A stretch of 5,699 nt of DNA. Origin: Acidobacteriota bacterium. GTDB lineage: Bacteria; Acidobacteriota; Vicinamibacteria; Marinacidobacterales; SMYC01. Shown here piece after piece: positions 1-4,431 of this stretch. The position numbers were made by a program, and so were the translations under genes. The notes beneath the pieces were generated by a model. That model searched no databases and had not been told where the DNA came from. It worked only from the letters and a program-made list of their open reading frames with translations. Location: NCBI GenBank assembly GCA_030598165.1, contig JAUVQL010000074.1:1-5699 (forward strand), written 5' to 3'. Within the stretch, counting starts at the first letter, position 1. The number at the start of each line of letters is the position of its first letter.

Positions 1-115
1 CGGTAAGTTGCAAAGTTTGCATCACGCATACTTGCGTTAGCTCCGCGGCGGCCACTTTGAGTTGTTCAGATTTTTGTTCCCGAGCTTTCAACAGCAAGTC
101 ACGTTTTCCGGACAT
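1..115 (-). CDS. Possible N-terminal fragment of an unknown gene, cut by the left window edge
   Basis: A minus-strand reading frame starts at an ATG (115-113) and stays open to the window edge, giving 38 visible residues. The fragment begins MSGKRDLLLKAREQ and is rich in Lys, Glu, Gln, Leu and Ala, consistent with a charged, possibly coiled-coil helix. The start was chosen because AAGGA (complement at 122-126) sits six bases upstream. The frame also stays open further upstream, and another ATG at 166-164 lacks a ribosome site. The overlapping plus-strand frame is rich in Cys, Ser, Phe and Trp, as expected of an antisense shadow. No family is recognised. It lies downstream of the XRE gene in the same direction. 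The short visible length keeps confidence low. Confidence 0.35.
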   Translation of the reverse strand, partial: MSGKRDLLLKAREQKSEQLKVAAAELTQVCVMQTLQLT

Positions 116-300
116 TGCCAATCCTTGGCTCTGCCCTCGATTTACATATAGGGGCAGTTCCTGCATAAGTTTCTGGTTCTCGAGCTGGGGACGTTTGTCG
201 TTTGAGGATCTTAACTCAAGCGGTTACCAGAGGCCACAATGGCCCTGCTGAAGCGATATAACGGAAGGTACTTTTCGGGCGACAAGGCAAGCAGAACTTC

Positions 301-322
301 GTCTATCCCATCGTGGGTAGAC
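301..322. repeat. Inverted repeat with 9 paired bases, downstream of the XRE gene
   Basis: Arms GTCTA (301-305) and TAGAC (318-322) continue as CCCA (307-310) and TGGG (314-317), with T306 bulged and a 3-base loop (311-313). That makes nine base pairs in 22 nt, 54 nt beyond the XRE stop codon. No T-run follows on either strand, so a classical intrinsic terminator is not supported. It could be an mRNA 3' stem or a dimeric operator. Confidence 0.5.
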
Positions 323-333
323 CCACCGTTTCT

Positions 334-359
334 CAGGAACTCCGGCTCTCAAGCTCCTG
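334..359. repeat. Weaker inverted repeat just after the XRE stop
   Basis: CAGGAACT (334-341) matches the reverse complement of AGCTCCTG (352-359) at 7 of 8 positions, with a 10-base loop. It begins 16 nt beyond the XRE stop. It has no T-tract. Together with the 301-322 stem it could form a double-stem 3' end for the XRE transcript, but this is only a pattern. Confidence 0.25.
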
Positions 360-375
360 CCGCAGAAGAGGCCAT

Positions 376-744
376 CTACCGATTTCGTCTTCCCCGAGCG
401 CCTTTTCGTTCCAGATGCCGCCCAATGCGATCCATTACATGGAGAAGATCGTTTTGGAGCTTGGCATCTGCTGACAATTTCTGGAAGGAACGCACCAAAC
501 GAAGTTCTTTAGACCCTAGGGTCTTCGCATCGGCTTGTGGCTCGACGTCAATGAGAAAGTAGCTGACTGGAGTTTCTAGTACACGGGAAATCTTGACGAG
601 CCACTCCAGTGAGATCTTTCTCCGGCCGAGCTCGAAATTGGTCAAAGCGCCCTGCGATATACCGATTTTTCGAGCCAGATCCTTTTGTTTGATGTTCAGA
701 CTCAGTCTGACCTTACGTATCCTGAGCCCGATCTTCTTGAACAT
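376..744 (-). CDS. XRE-family helix-turn-helix transcriptional regulator (Cro/CI type)
   Basis: A 122-residue cytoplasmic DNA-binding protein. Residues about 7-64 form a standard HTH_3/XRE domain: an opening LRIRKVRLSL helix, then KQKDLARKIGIS (19-30) as the HTH's first part, QGALTNFELGRRKIS as the recognition helix and its Glu-Gly-Arg turn, and LEWLVKISRVLETPVSYFL closing the fold. The C-terminal ~55 residues are predicted helical (ELRLVRSFQKLSADAK) and end in a very basic tail (RKGARGRRNR). No ligand or protease domain is present. The ATG at 744-742 was chosen because GGGGGAG lies just upstream. A TTG five codons earlier is in frame but has no ribosome site. A good promoter lies upstream with a palindrome in its spacer, so autoregulation is plausible. 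The targets are unknown; adjacency to the symporter unit is only a hint. Confidence 0.9.
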   Translation of the reverse strand: MFKKIGLRIRKVRLSLNIKQKDLARKIGISQGALTNFELGRRKISLEWLVKISRVLETPVSYFLIDVEPQADAKTLGSKELRLVRSFQKLSADAKLQNDLLHVMDRIGRHLERKGARGRRNR

Positions 745-808
745 ACTCTCCCCCGCCAACGAAATGATGCGTTGAGTCTTTTCAATAGGAGAAAGCCCTT
801 ATGCTGAA

Positions 809-837
809 CTGATACACCCGGGTAGGGCGGAAGTCAA
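809..837 (-). promoter_or_regulatory. Sigma70-type promoter for the XRE gene
   Basis: On the minus strand, TTGACT (837-832; 5 of 6 consensus) and TATCAG (814-809; 4 of 6) are separated by exactly 17 bases. This places transcription start near position 802, about 58 nt ahead of the XRE ATG. The spacer contains the perfect 8-bp palindrome ACCCGGGT (816-823), a natural place for a repressor dimer. The promoter was assigned by eye from spacing and consensus only. Confidence 0.55.
816..823. promoter_or_regulatory. Candidate operator: ACCCGGGT palindrome in the XRE promoter spacer
   Basis: This perfect 8-bp self-complementary site lies between the -35 and -10 elements. XRE/Cro-type regulators commonly bind short dyads overlapping their own promoters, so this is a candidate autoregulatory site. 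GGGTAG, which spans part of it (820-825), also occurs in the hairpin downstream of the gene (315-320). Any 8-bp palindrome can arise by chance, so confidence is modest. Confidence 0.3.
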
Positions 838-848
838 TAAAAAAGCGA

Positions 849-867
849 GGGGAGGCCTTTGGGGAGG
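849..867. repeat. Direct repeat of GGGGAGG
   Basis: GGGGAGG occurs at 849-855 and again at 861-867, separated by CCTTT, so the start-to-start distance is 12 bases, slightly more than one helical turn. It lies just upstream of the XRE -35 element. It could be part of a regulator site or simply belong to the purine-rich spacer. Confidence 0.3.
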
Positions 868-872
868 AATTC

Positions 873-912
873 AAGAACTCGAGAACTCAAGAACCCAAGA
901 AGGCAAGCAACT
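873..912. repeat. Degenerate 8-bp tandem repeat, five units
   Basis: Successive octamers read AAGAACTC (873-880), GAGAACTC (881-888), AAGAACCC (889-896), AAGAAGGC (897-904) and AAGCAACT (905-912). The first two differ at one base and the pattern decays to the right. It lies in the non-coding spacer between the symporter stop and the XRE promoter. It is too short and has no unique spacers, so it is not a CRISPR. It looks like slipped-strand expansion or a remnant of it. Confidence 0.6.
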
Positions 913-920
913 GTAAATAG

Positions 921-943
921 GAAGGTTACACTGACAAGCCTTC
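921..943. terminator. Possible weak terminator hairpin after the symporter gene
   Basis: GAAGGTT (921-927) pairs with AAGCCTTC (936-943), with one bulged base and an 8-base loop, giving seven base pairs starting 11 nt beyond the symporter stop. Downstream on the minus strand the sequence is only mildly T-rich (CTATTTACAGTT), so intrinsic termination would be inefficient. It is listed because position and orientation fit the end of the symporter transcript. Confidence 0.3.
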
Positions 944-954
944 ATTTAGAGGTC

Positions 955-2403
955 TCAGTCGTTATCGAGGTCGAAGAAAGAGCGGAGGGCTTCTTTGTCG
1001 GGTGGCGGCGTTAACCGGCTGACGAACAAATAGAGCAATGCAGAAACGAAGAGACCTACCTCCACGGCGTCCACCCCAGCAGCTATCCATCGACCTTGTC
1101 CGAAATCAGTGAAATCCCACAGACCACAGGCGAACAATCCTCCCCGCATGGCAGCGACCGCCCCGGCCGCTGTCCCTCTTTTCCAATTGAGCCCAAAGAC
1201 GAGTGGAACGAAGAAAAAGCTCGCGATGAACTTGGACTGTTCAACGACAATTGTCTGAACCGTATCGAATTTCGCCAATGCAAAGGGGATTGGCAGAAGA
1301 GACACAACAATAACAGCGAGACGTCCCACCGCAATGAGGCTCTTGTCCGAAGCATTCGGTCTAAAGAAGCGACCGTAAACATCGTGAGAAAAACTCCCTG
1401 CAACAACGACCAATATCGAGTTACAGGTCGACATAATTGCGGAAATGAGGGCCACCAGAAAGAGGGCACCTGTCACCGGGCTCAAAACTTCGAGCGCCAT
1501 TACGGCACTCGCCTGATCCTCGGAGGCCAGGGCCGGAAACAAGGACCTCATGCACAGCCCGAGCAAGAGTACTGATGAACCGATGAGCGCCTGGAAAAGA
1601 AACGCCACGCCAATGGACAGCCTGACGGTCGCGACATCACGCATCGAGTAGAAACGTGTAAGCTGATAGGGAGCCGCGGCGATGCCGAGACCGAATGCCA
1701 AGGAAAAGGCCAAAATGTCCCCAGAGCCGTACCAATTCCCCGTCAACCTAGTGTCGAGTGACGTCAGTATTTGCCCCACGACGTCGAGCCCACCGGCACG
1801 GGTCAACAACAAAGGCACTGCCACAACGAGGGCCCCCGCCATCACCAGTGTTTGCAGAAACTCGACATAAGAGCTCGAACGCACGCCTCCGCTAACCGTG
1901 TAGAAAACGGTACTAACCACGATGATGCCCATGGCCATCAGCGGGGGGGTTCCAAACAAGGCGCCAAAGATCTCTCCTGCTGCTTGGTACTGGGCAGTCA
2001 AATAAATAGTGTAAGGGACGACTATTAAAACTGCCGCGAGCAGCCGGGCTTTTTCGCTACCGAATCGCACACCCACATAGTCCGGAACAGTCATCGCACC
2101 GAAGCGCCGCAATTTGGGAGCGACGAACAGGGCCGATACCAGCCATCCCAGCCAGAGCCCCGGCCATACCCACGCCCAACTAACACCCGTGGAGTAGTGT
2201 CGTCCCAAAGTCCCTACGAACGTCCCAGCACTGATCTGTGTAGCCGCCAGTACCGCACCGCCCACCCAAGGTCCGATACTCCTCCCTGCCACCAAGAAGT
2301 CCGCTTCGGTTCGGGTTAGTCGATAACTTCGGACACCAATAGCAACCACTGCCAGCATGTACACCACTAGCACAACCAAGAAGGTGCTCGAGAGACCTGC
2401 CAT
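955..2403 (-). CDS. Sodium:solute symporter, SSS family (PanF/PutP-like)
   Basis: A 482-residue inner-membrane secondary transporter of the SSS (SLC5-type, LeuT-fold) family, expected to couple Na+ entry to solute uptake. It is hydrophobic throughout with about 13 predicted spans, and its length is normal for the family. Family landmarks are ISAGTFVGTLG (57-67) in the first core helix, the SGGVRSSSYVEFLQ segment (171-184) after the fourth or fifth span, and SAIMSTCNS (321-329) in the helix that supplies Na+-site Ser/Thr ligands (S325, T326), followed by HDVYGRFFRP. The pattern resembles PanF (pantothenate) more than SGLT sugar carriers, but the substrate cannot be read from sequence. The ATG at 2403-2401 was chosen because it lies one base after the stop of the 45-aa gene (TGAtATG) and has no Shine-Dalgarno site, implying translational coupling. 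A 12-codon upstream extension is rejected because it would overlap that gene. Confidence 0.92.
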   Translation of the reverse strand: MAGLSSTFLVVLVVYMLAVVAIGVRSYRLTRTEADFLVAGRSIGPWVGGAVLAATQISAGTFVGTLGRHYSTGVSWAWVWPGLWLGWLVSALFVAPKLRRFGAMTVPDYVGVRFGSEKARLLAAVLIVVPYTIYLTAQYQAAGEIFGALFGTPPLMAMGIIVVSTVFYTVSGGVRSSSYVEFLQTLVMAGALVVAVPLLLTRAGGLDVVGQILTSLDTRLTGNWYGSGDILAFSLAFGLGIAAAPYQLTRFYSMRDVATVRLSIGVAFLFQALIGSSVLLLGLCMRSLFPALASEDQASAVMALEVLSPVTGALFLVALISAIMSTCNSILVVVAGSFSHDVYGRFFRPNASDKSLIAVGRLAVIVVSLLPIPFALAKFDTVQTIVVEQSKFIASFFFVPLVFGLNWKRGTAAGAVAAMRGGLFACGLWDFTDFGQGRWIAAGVDAVEVGLFVSALLYLFVSRLTPPPDKEALRSFFDLDND

Positions 2404-2404
2404 A

Positions 2405-2542
2405 TCAGTCTCGCAAAACCCGTTTGTCGCCTCTCTCACCGTCCTTGCGATTGGCTCGAAACGCCCAAAGGAAGTAGCCGATCACCCATACTCCCGCATA
2501 GATAAAGAATCCGTAGAAATTCAACCCGAACCCTTCGGTCAT
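2405..2542 (-). CDS. 45-aa single-span membrane protein, probable symporter small accessory protein
   Basis: A small gene between the anchored ectodomain gene and the symporter. The protein starts MTEGFGLNFYGFFIYAGVWV. A hydrophobic, aromatic-rich span covers about residues 6-28, followed by a basic, hydrophilic tail (FRANRKDGERGDK), so the tail is probably cytoplasmic. The start is well supported: a perfect AGGAGG lies 7 bases upstream (complement 2550-2555). The ATG overlaps the preceding stop as ATGA, and its TGA lies one base before the symporter ATG. Small membrane proteins encoded directly ahead of SSS carriers are known, for example YhdT (~80 aa) ahead of panF in E. coli. This one is shorter and is not claimed to be homologous. 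Its role in assembly, stability or regulation of the symporter is inferred from position. Confidence 0.75.
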   Translation of the reverse strand: MTEGFGLNFYGFFIYAGVWVIGYFLWAFRANRKDGERGDKRVLRD

Positions 2543-3255
2543 TGCACTTCCTCCTCACCCGGCTCCGCCAGTCGTTCGCGGTATCTCATCCAAATTGCAA
2601 TCGATACTGCAATGAGGAGCAAAACGAACAAATCGACACCATTGCGAGGCCACCACGCCCTCGAGCTCCGTTCCCCATACGGCACATTGACATAGGTCGG
2701 AATCCCACCCATCTCCCCCATCAGCAGGCTTTCGTGCGAGCTAAGATTCGGGAAGCTCATCCCGGTCGATCCCTGGCCCGGAGGGAGCTCGACTTCAATG
2801 ACCACCGGCGAATGCGGGTCGCGCGGATCGGCGAGAGGCACAGCTAGAGGGCATCGCGCGGGCTCGTCTGTTTCGACCTCGAACGACAGTTCATAGGAAA
2901 CAGAATCCTCAGGAATTGGGTCGAACCTCACCCAATAACGAGTCGCCAATCCTTGACCTTCTTTCTCGAAAGAAACGTTTCCGATATCTTGGTCTGCCTT
3001 TATTTTCCAGTTGGATATGGATTCGGAGTCGGCGAGGAACAAAAGATGCTCGATTCGTCCGTCAAATGTGGAACCCTGTGAACTGACTCGGAGAAGTTGT
3101 CGCACTTCCTTCGTACCGTCAGGTCGGAACCGGACTGTAATCCGCGCCTCTTCGAGCCAAATCCCATCCTCCCTTCCATAGGCTTGGCCTGTTCCCCACA
3201 TGTGGACGGAAACAAAGGCAAGGAAGAACAAGGAGACGCGGACCGTTTCATTCAT
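2539..3255 (-). CDS. Unrecognised exported protein with a C-terminal membrane anchor
   Basis: A 238-residue protein. Residues 1-27 form a signal peptide (basic start, SLFFLAFVSVHMW core, likely cleavage after AYG). Residues 28-205 are alternating polar/hydrophobic strands suggesting a beta-sandwich ectodomain (EEARITVRFRPDGTKEVRQL, then RYWVRFDPIPEDSVSYELSF). One span (about 207-222) is followed by a short charged tail (RYRERLAEPGEEEVQ), giving a type I topology with the domain outside the cytoplasmic membrane. I do not recognise the family; the layout loosely recalls the extracytoplasmic domain of DUF2207-type proteins. A single Cys (135) argues against disulphides. The ATG at 3255 was chosen because it gives a clean signal peptide, although GGAGA abuts it too closely. 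A TTG at 3297 is an alternative start. It is first of three coupled genes ending in the symporter, so a role as sensor or partner of that carrier is an inference. Confidence 0.8.
   Translation of the reverse strand: MNETVRVSLFFLAFVSVHMWGTGQAYGREDGIWLEEARITVRFRPDGTKEVRQLLRVSSQGSTFDGRIEHLLFLADSESISNWKIKADQDIGNVSFEKEGQGLATRYWVRFDPIPEDSVSYELSFEVETDEPARCPLAVPLADPRDPHSPVVIEVELPPGQGSTGMSFPNLSSHESLLMGEMGGIPTYVNVPYGERSSRAWWPRNGVDLFVLLLIAVSIAIWMRYRERLAEPGEEEVQ
2550..2555 (-). promoter_or_regulatory. Shine-Dalgarno site of the 45-aa gene, embedded in the upstream gene
   Basis: AGGAGG on the minus strand, 7 bases before the ATG at 2542. It is formed by the GAG-GAG-GAA codons of the acidic end of the preceding protein, so the Glu-rich tail may be shaped partly by the need for this ribosome site. 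It decides the start of the small gene and is the strongest ribosome site in the three-gene unit. Confidence 0.75.
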
Positions 3256-3358
3256 TCTCCGCAGAGTTAAAAAGTTGTTGAAGTAGACCACGATCAACTC
3301 AAGCAGAACGGGGGGTATTGATTTTCTGCTGCATGAAGAAGGTCGCTCCGCACATGGC

Positions 3359-3375
3359 CGTCATTATATGTGACG
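3359..3375. promoter_or_regulatory. Inverted repeat CGTCA-N7-TGACG over the putative -10
   Basis: CGTCA (3359-3363) and TGACG (3371-3375) form a 5-bp dyad with a 7-base centre that contains most of the TATAAT. The position suggests an operator for a dimeric regulator. TGACG/CGTCA half-sites are common and short, so this is a candidate only. Confidence 0.3.
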
Positions 3376-3391
3376 TATGAATTAGGAGGAA
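3363..3391 (-). promoter_or_regulatory. Possible promoter for the three-gene transport unit
   Basis: A perfect TATAAT (3368-3363, minus strand) lies about 108 nt ahead of the ATG at 3255, inside the gap after the adenylyltransferase gene. At 17-bp spacing the -35 position (3391-3386) reads TTCCTC, a poor match that falls in the polypyrimidine tract, so an activator or another sigma factor would be needed. The -10 is enclosed by the inverted repeat CGTCA/TGACG (3359-3375). Confidence 0.3.
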
Positions 3392-3411
3392 GGAGGAAGG
3401 GGGAAGGAGAA
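3384..3411. repeat. 28-nt homopurine/homopyrimidine tract directly after the adenylyltransferase stop
   Basis: The plus strand is pure A/G for 28 bases, beginning with two copies of AGGAGGA (3384-3390 and 3391-3397). The minus-strand transcript is correspondingly pure C/U. It abuts the TGA of the adenylyltransferase gene. The plus strand resembles repeated Shine-Dalgarno sequence, but no plus-strand gene follows. Mirror-like purine tracts of this kind can form unusual DNA structure or result from slippage. Confidence 0.6.
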
Positions 3412-4431
3412 TCATAAACCAACGTATCTCGCGTAGAGGCTCCTTGCCTCAGAACTGCTATCCGTTCCATGGATGATGGCCCGACCATCTTTGAACAATA
3501 CGATCTCCTTGTCGCCGATCTCGAACCGCAACAGATGGGGATTGACCTTGACCTCGCCGAGCGGGCGAAGACGTTCCGCCATCTCTTCGAGAGACAAATT
3601 ATGCGAAGCGGAAGGTCGCACTTGGACTGCATTGCGTCCGCAAAGGCTTACGGCTTGGGCCTCCGATTCCCCCGCCAGATAAGAAAACTCCCGCAGACCA
3701 CATGCGGGACATTCCTTTCTCGGTGCGGATGGTGTGTATCGGTCGAAGGTACCCTTCCAAATATCGATCGTGAGAACGGCGTTCACGAGATCGTCTTCCT
3801 TACCTGCCAGTATCTTGAGAGCTTCCGTAACCTGATAAGCAACGACCGCCCGGACGATGGGGGCGATGATGCCGGCAGTATCACATGTCGGTGAAGTCCC
3901 CGGCGGTGGCTCCGTTTCCATGAGGCAACGCAAGCAGGGAGTCTTACCTGGGCGAACGACGATGCTCATTCCGTAGCTCCCGACACAAGCCGCGTAGATC
4001 CAAGACAAACCCTTCTCGACGCAAGCATCATTGAGCAGGAATCGTGTTTCAAAATTGTCGGTGCCATCGAGCAACAGGTCGACGTCTTCGATGAGCGCAT
4101 CGACATTGTTCGAATTGAGATCTATAACCCTTTCTTCGATCTCGACGTCACTGTTGATCTGTCGCAATCTTGCTGCAGCGGCCACGGCCTTGGGCAAGCT
4201 CTGCTCCAGGCTCTTTTCGTCGAAGAGACTTTGCCTTTGGAGGTTGGTCACATCGATGTAGTCTCTGTCGATCAACCGAACATAGCCGACCCCGGCCCGG
4301 ACCAGCATCTCGGACGAGACAGAACCAAGAGCCCCGACACCGACGATGGCGACACGTGAGTTTCGTATCGCTGTCTGGCCTTCCTTGCCGATCGGCGCGA
4401 AGAGAATTTGGCGGGAATAGCGTTCCATCAT
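3412..4431 (-). CDS. MoeB/ThiF/HesA-family adenylyltransferase (E1-like, long form)
   Basis: A 339-residue cytoplasmic enzyme of the E1 superfamily. Such enzymes use ATP to adenylate the C-terminal Gly of a ubiquitin-like sulfur carrier (MoaD or ThiS type). Visible parts are RYSRQI (4-9) with the Arg finger, the nucleotide loop GVGALGS (31-37), DRDYIDVTNLQRQ (55-67), the Mg/ATP Asp motif LLDGTDN (120-126), zinc Cys pairs CLRC (166-169) and CPAC (241-244), and a candidate catalytic Cys in PTCDTAGI (C183). An extra ~80-residue C-terminal domain (SLCGRNAVQV to SLYARYVGL, 262-339) replaces the rhodanese domain seen in some homologues and occurs in many bacterial ThiF-family proteins. The start overlaps the aroDE stop as ATGA, with AAGGA 7 bases upstream (4439-4443), so translation is probably coupled. 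No carrier-protein gene is visible, so molybdopterin versus thiamine use cannot be decided; a gene symbol is withheld. Confidence 0.9.
   Translation of the reverse strand: MMERYSRQILFAPIGKEGQTAIRNSRVAIVGVGALGSVSSEMLVRAGVGYVRLIDRDYIDVTNLQRQSLFDEKSLEQSLPKAVAAAARLRQINSDVEIEERVIDLNSNNVDALIEDVDLLLDGTDNFETRFLLNDACVEKGLSWIYAACVGSYGMSIVVRPGKTPCLRCLMETEPPPGTSPTCDTAGIIAPIVRAVVAYQVTEALKILAGKEDDLVNAVLTIDIWKGTFDRYTPSAPRKECPACGLREFSYLAGESEAQAVSLCGRNAVQVRPSASHNLSLEEMAERLRPLGEVKVNPHLLRFEIGDKEIVLFKDGRAIIHGTDSSSEARSLYARYVGL

Larger units (their letters stand above)
116..375. other. Intergenic stretch with no complete gene
   Basis: Together with the uncertain fragment at the left edge, this leaves more than 300 bases without a firm gene. 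It holds two inverted repeats (301-322 and 334-359) just downstream of the XRE stop. It also holds a short minus-strand frame that stays open from about 350 to a TAA near 220 but has no credible start and no ribosome site. That peptide (containing DEVLLALSPEKYLPLY) looks protein-like, so a decayed gene or a frameshift into the left-edge frame is possible but not demonstrated. Confidence 0.4.

Noticed and set aside
57..251. Plus-strand frame of 64 codons near the left edge
   Set aside because: It starts at TTG without a ribosome site, and its Cys/Trp/Ser/Phe-rich composition suggests the antisense of the charged minus-strand frame.
239..562. Plus-strand frame of 107 codons overlapping the XRE gene
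   Set aside because: The minus strand carries a textbook HTH domain with promoter and start signals. The plus frame is Arg/Ser-rich with no recognisable domain.
873..912. Tandem octamers as a CRISPR array
   Set aside because: The units are 8 bp, contiguous and without unique spacers, and no cas gene is present.
1096..1575. Plus-strand frame of 159 codons inside the symporter gene
   Set aside because: It is antisense to a clear SSS transporter, is very hydrophilic with no family features, and has no ribosome site. It is a shadow frame.
1943..1949. Run of seven G (C on the coding strand) in the symporter as a phase-variation tract
   Set aside because: It is explained by Thr-Pro-Pro codons, the frame is intact, and the tract is short for switching.
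2404..2439. Twelve-codon upstream extension of the symporter
   Set aside because: It would overlap the 45-aa gene in another frame and lacks a ribosome site. The ATG one base after that gene's stop is a better start.
3384..3397. Plus-strand AGGAGGA copies as ribosome sites
   Set aside because: No plus-strand start codon opens a credible gene downstream; the following frames are shadows of the adenylyltransferase gene.
3294..3632. Minus-strand frame of 112 codons overlapping the end of the adenylyltransferase and the gap
   Set aside because: It is out of frame within the conserved C-terminal domain of the adenylyltransferase and has no coding signature.
3469..3894. Plus-strand frame of 141 codons inside the adenylyltransferase gene
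   Set aside because: It lies opposite conserved E1 motifs, and its composition is typical of an antisense shadow.
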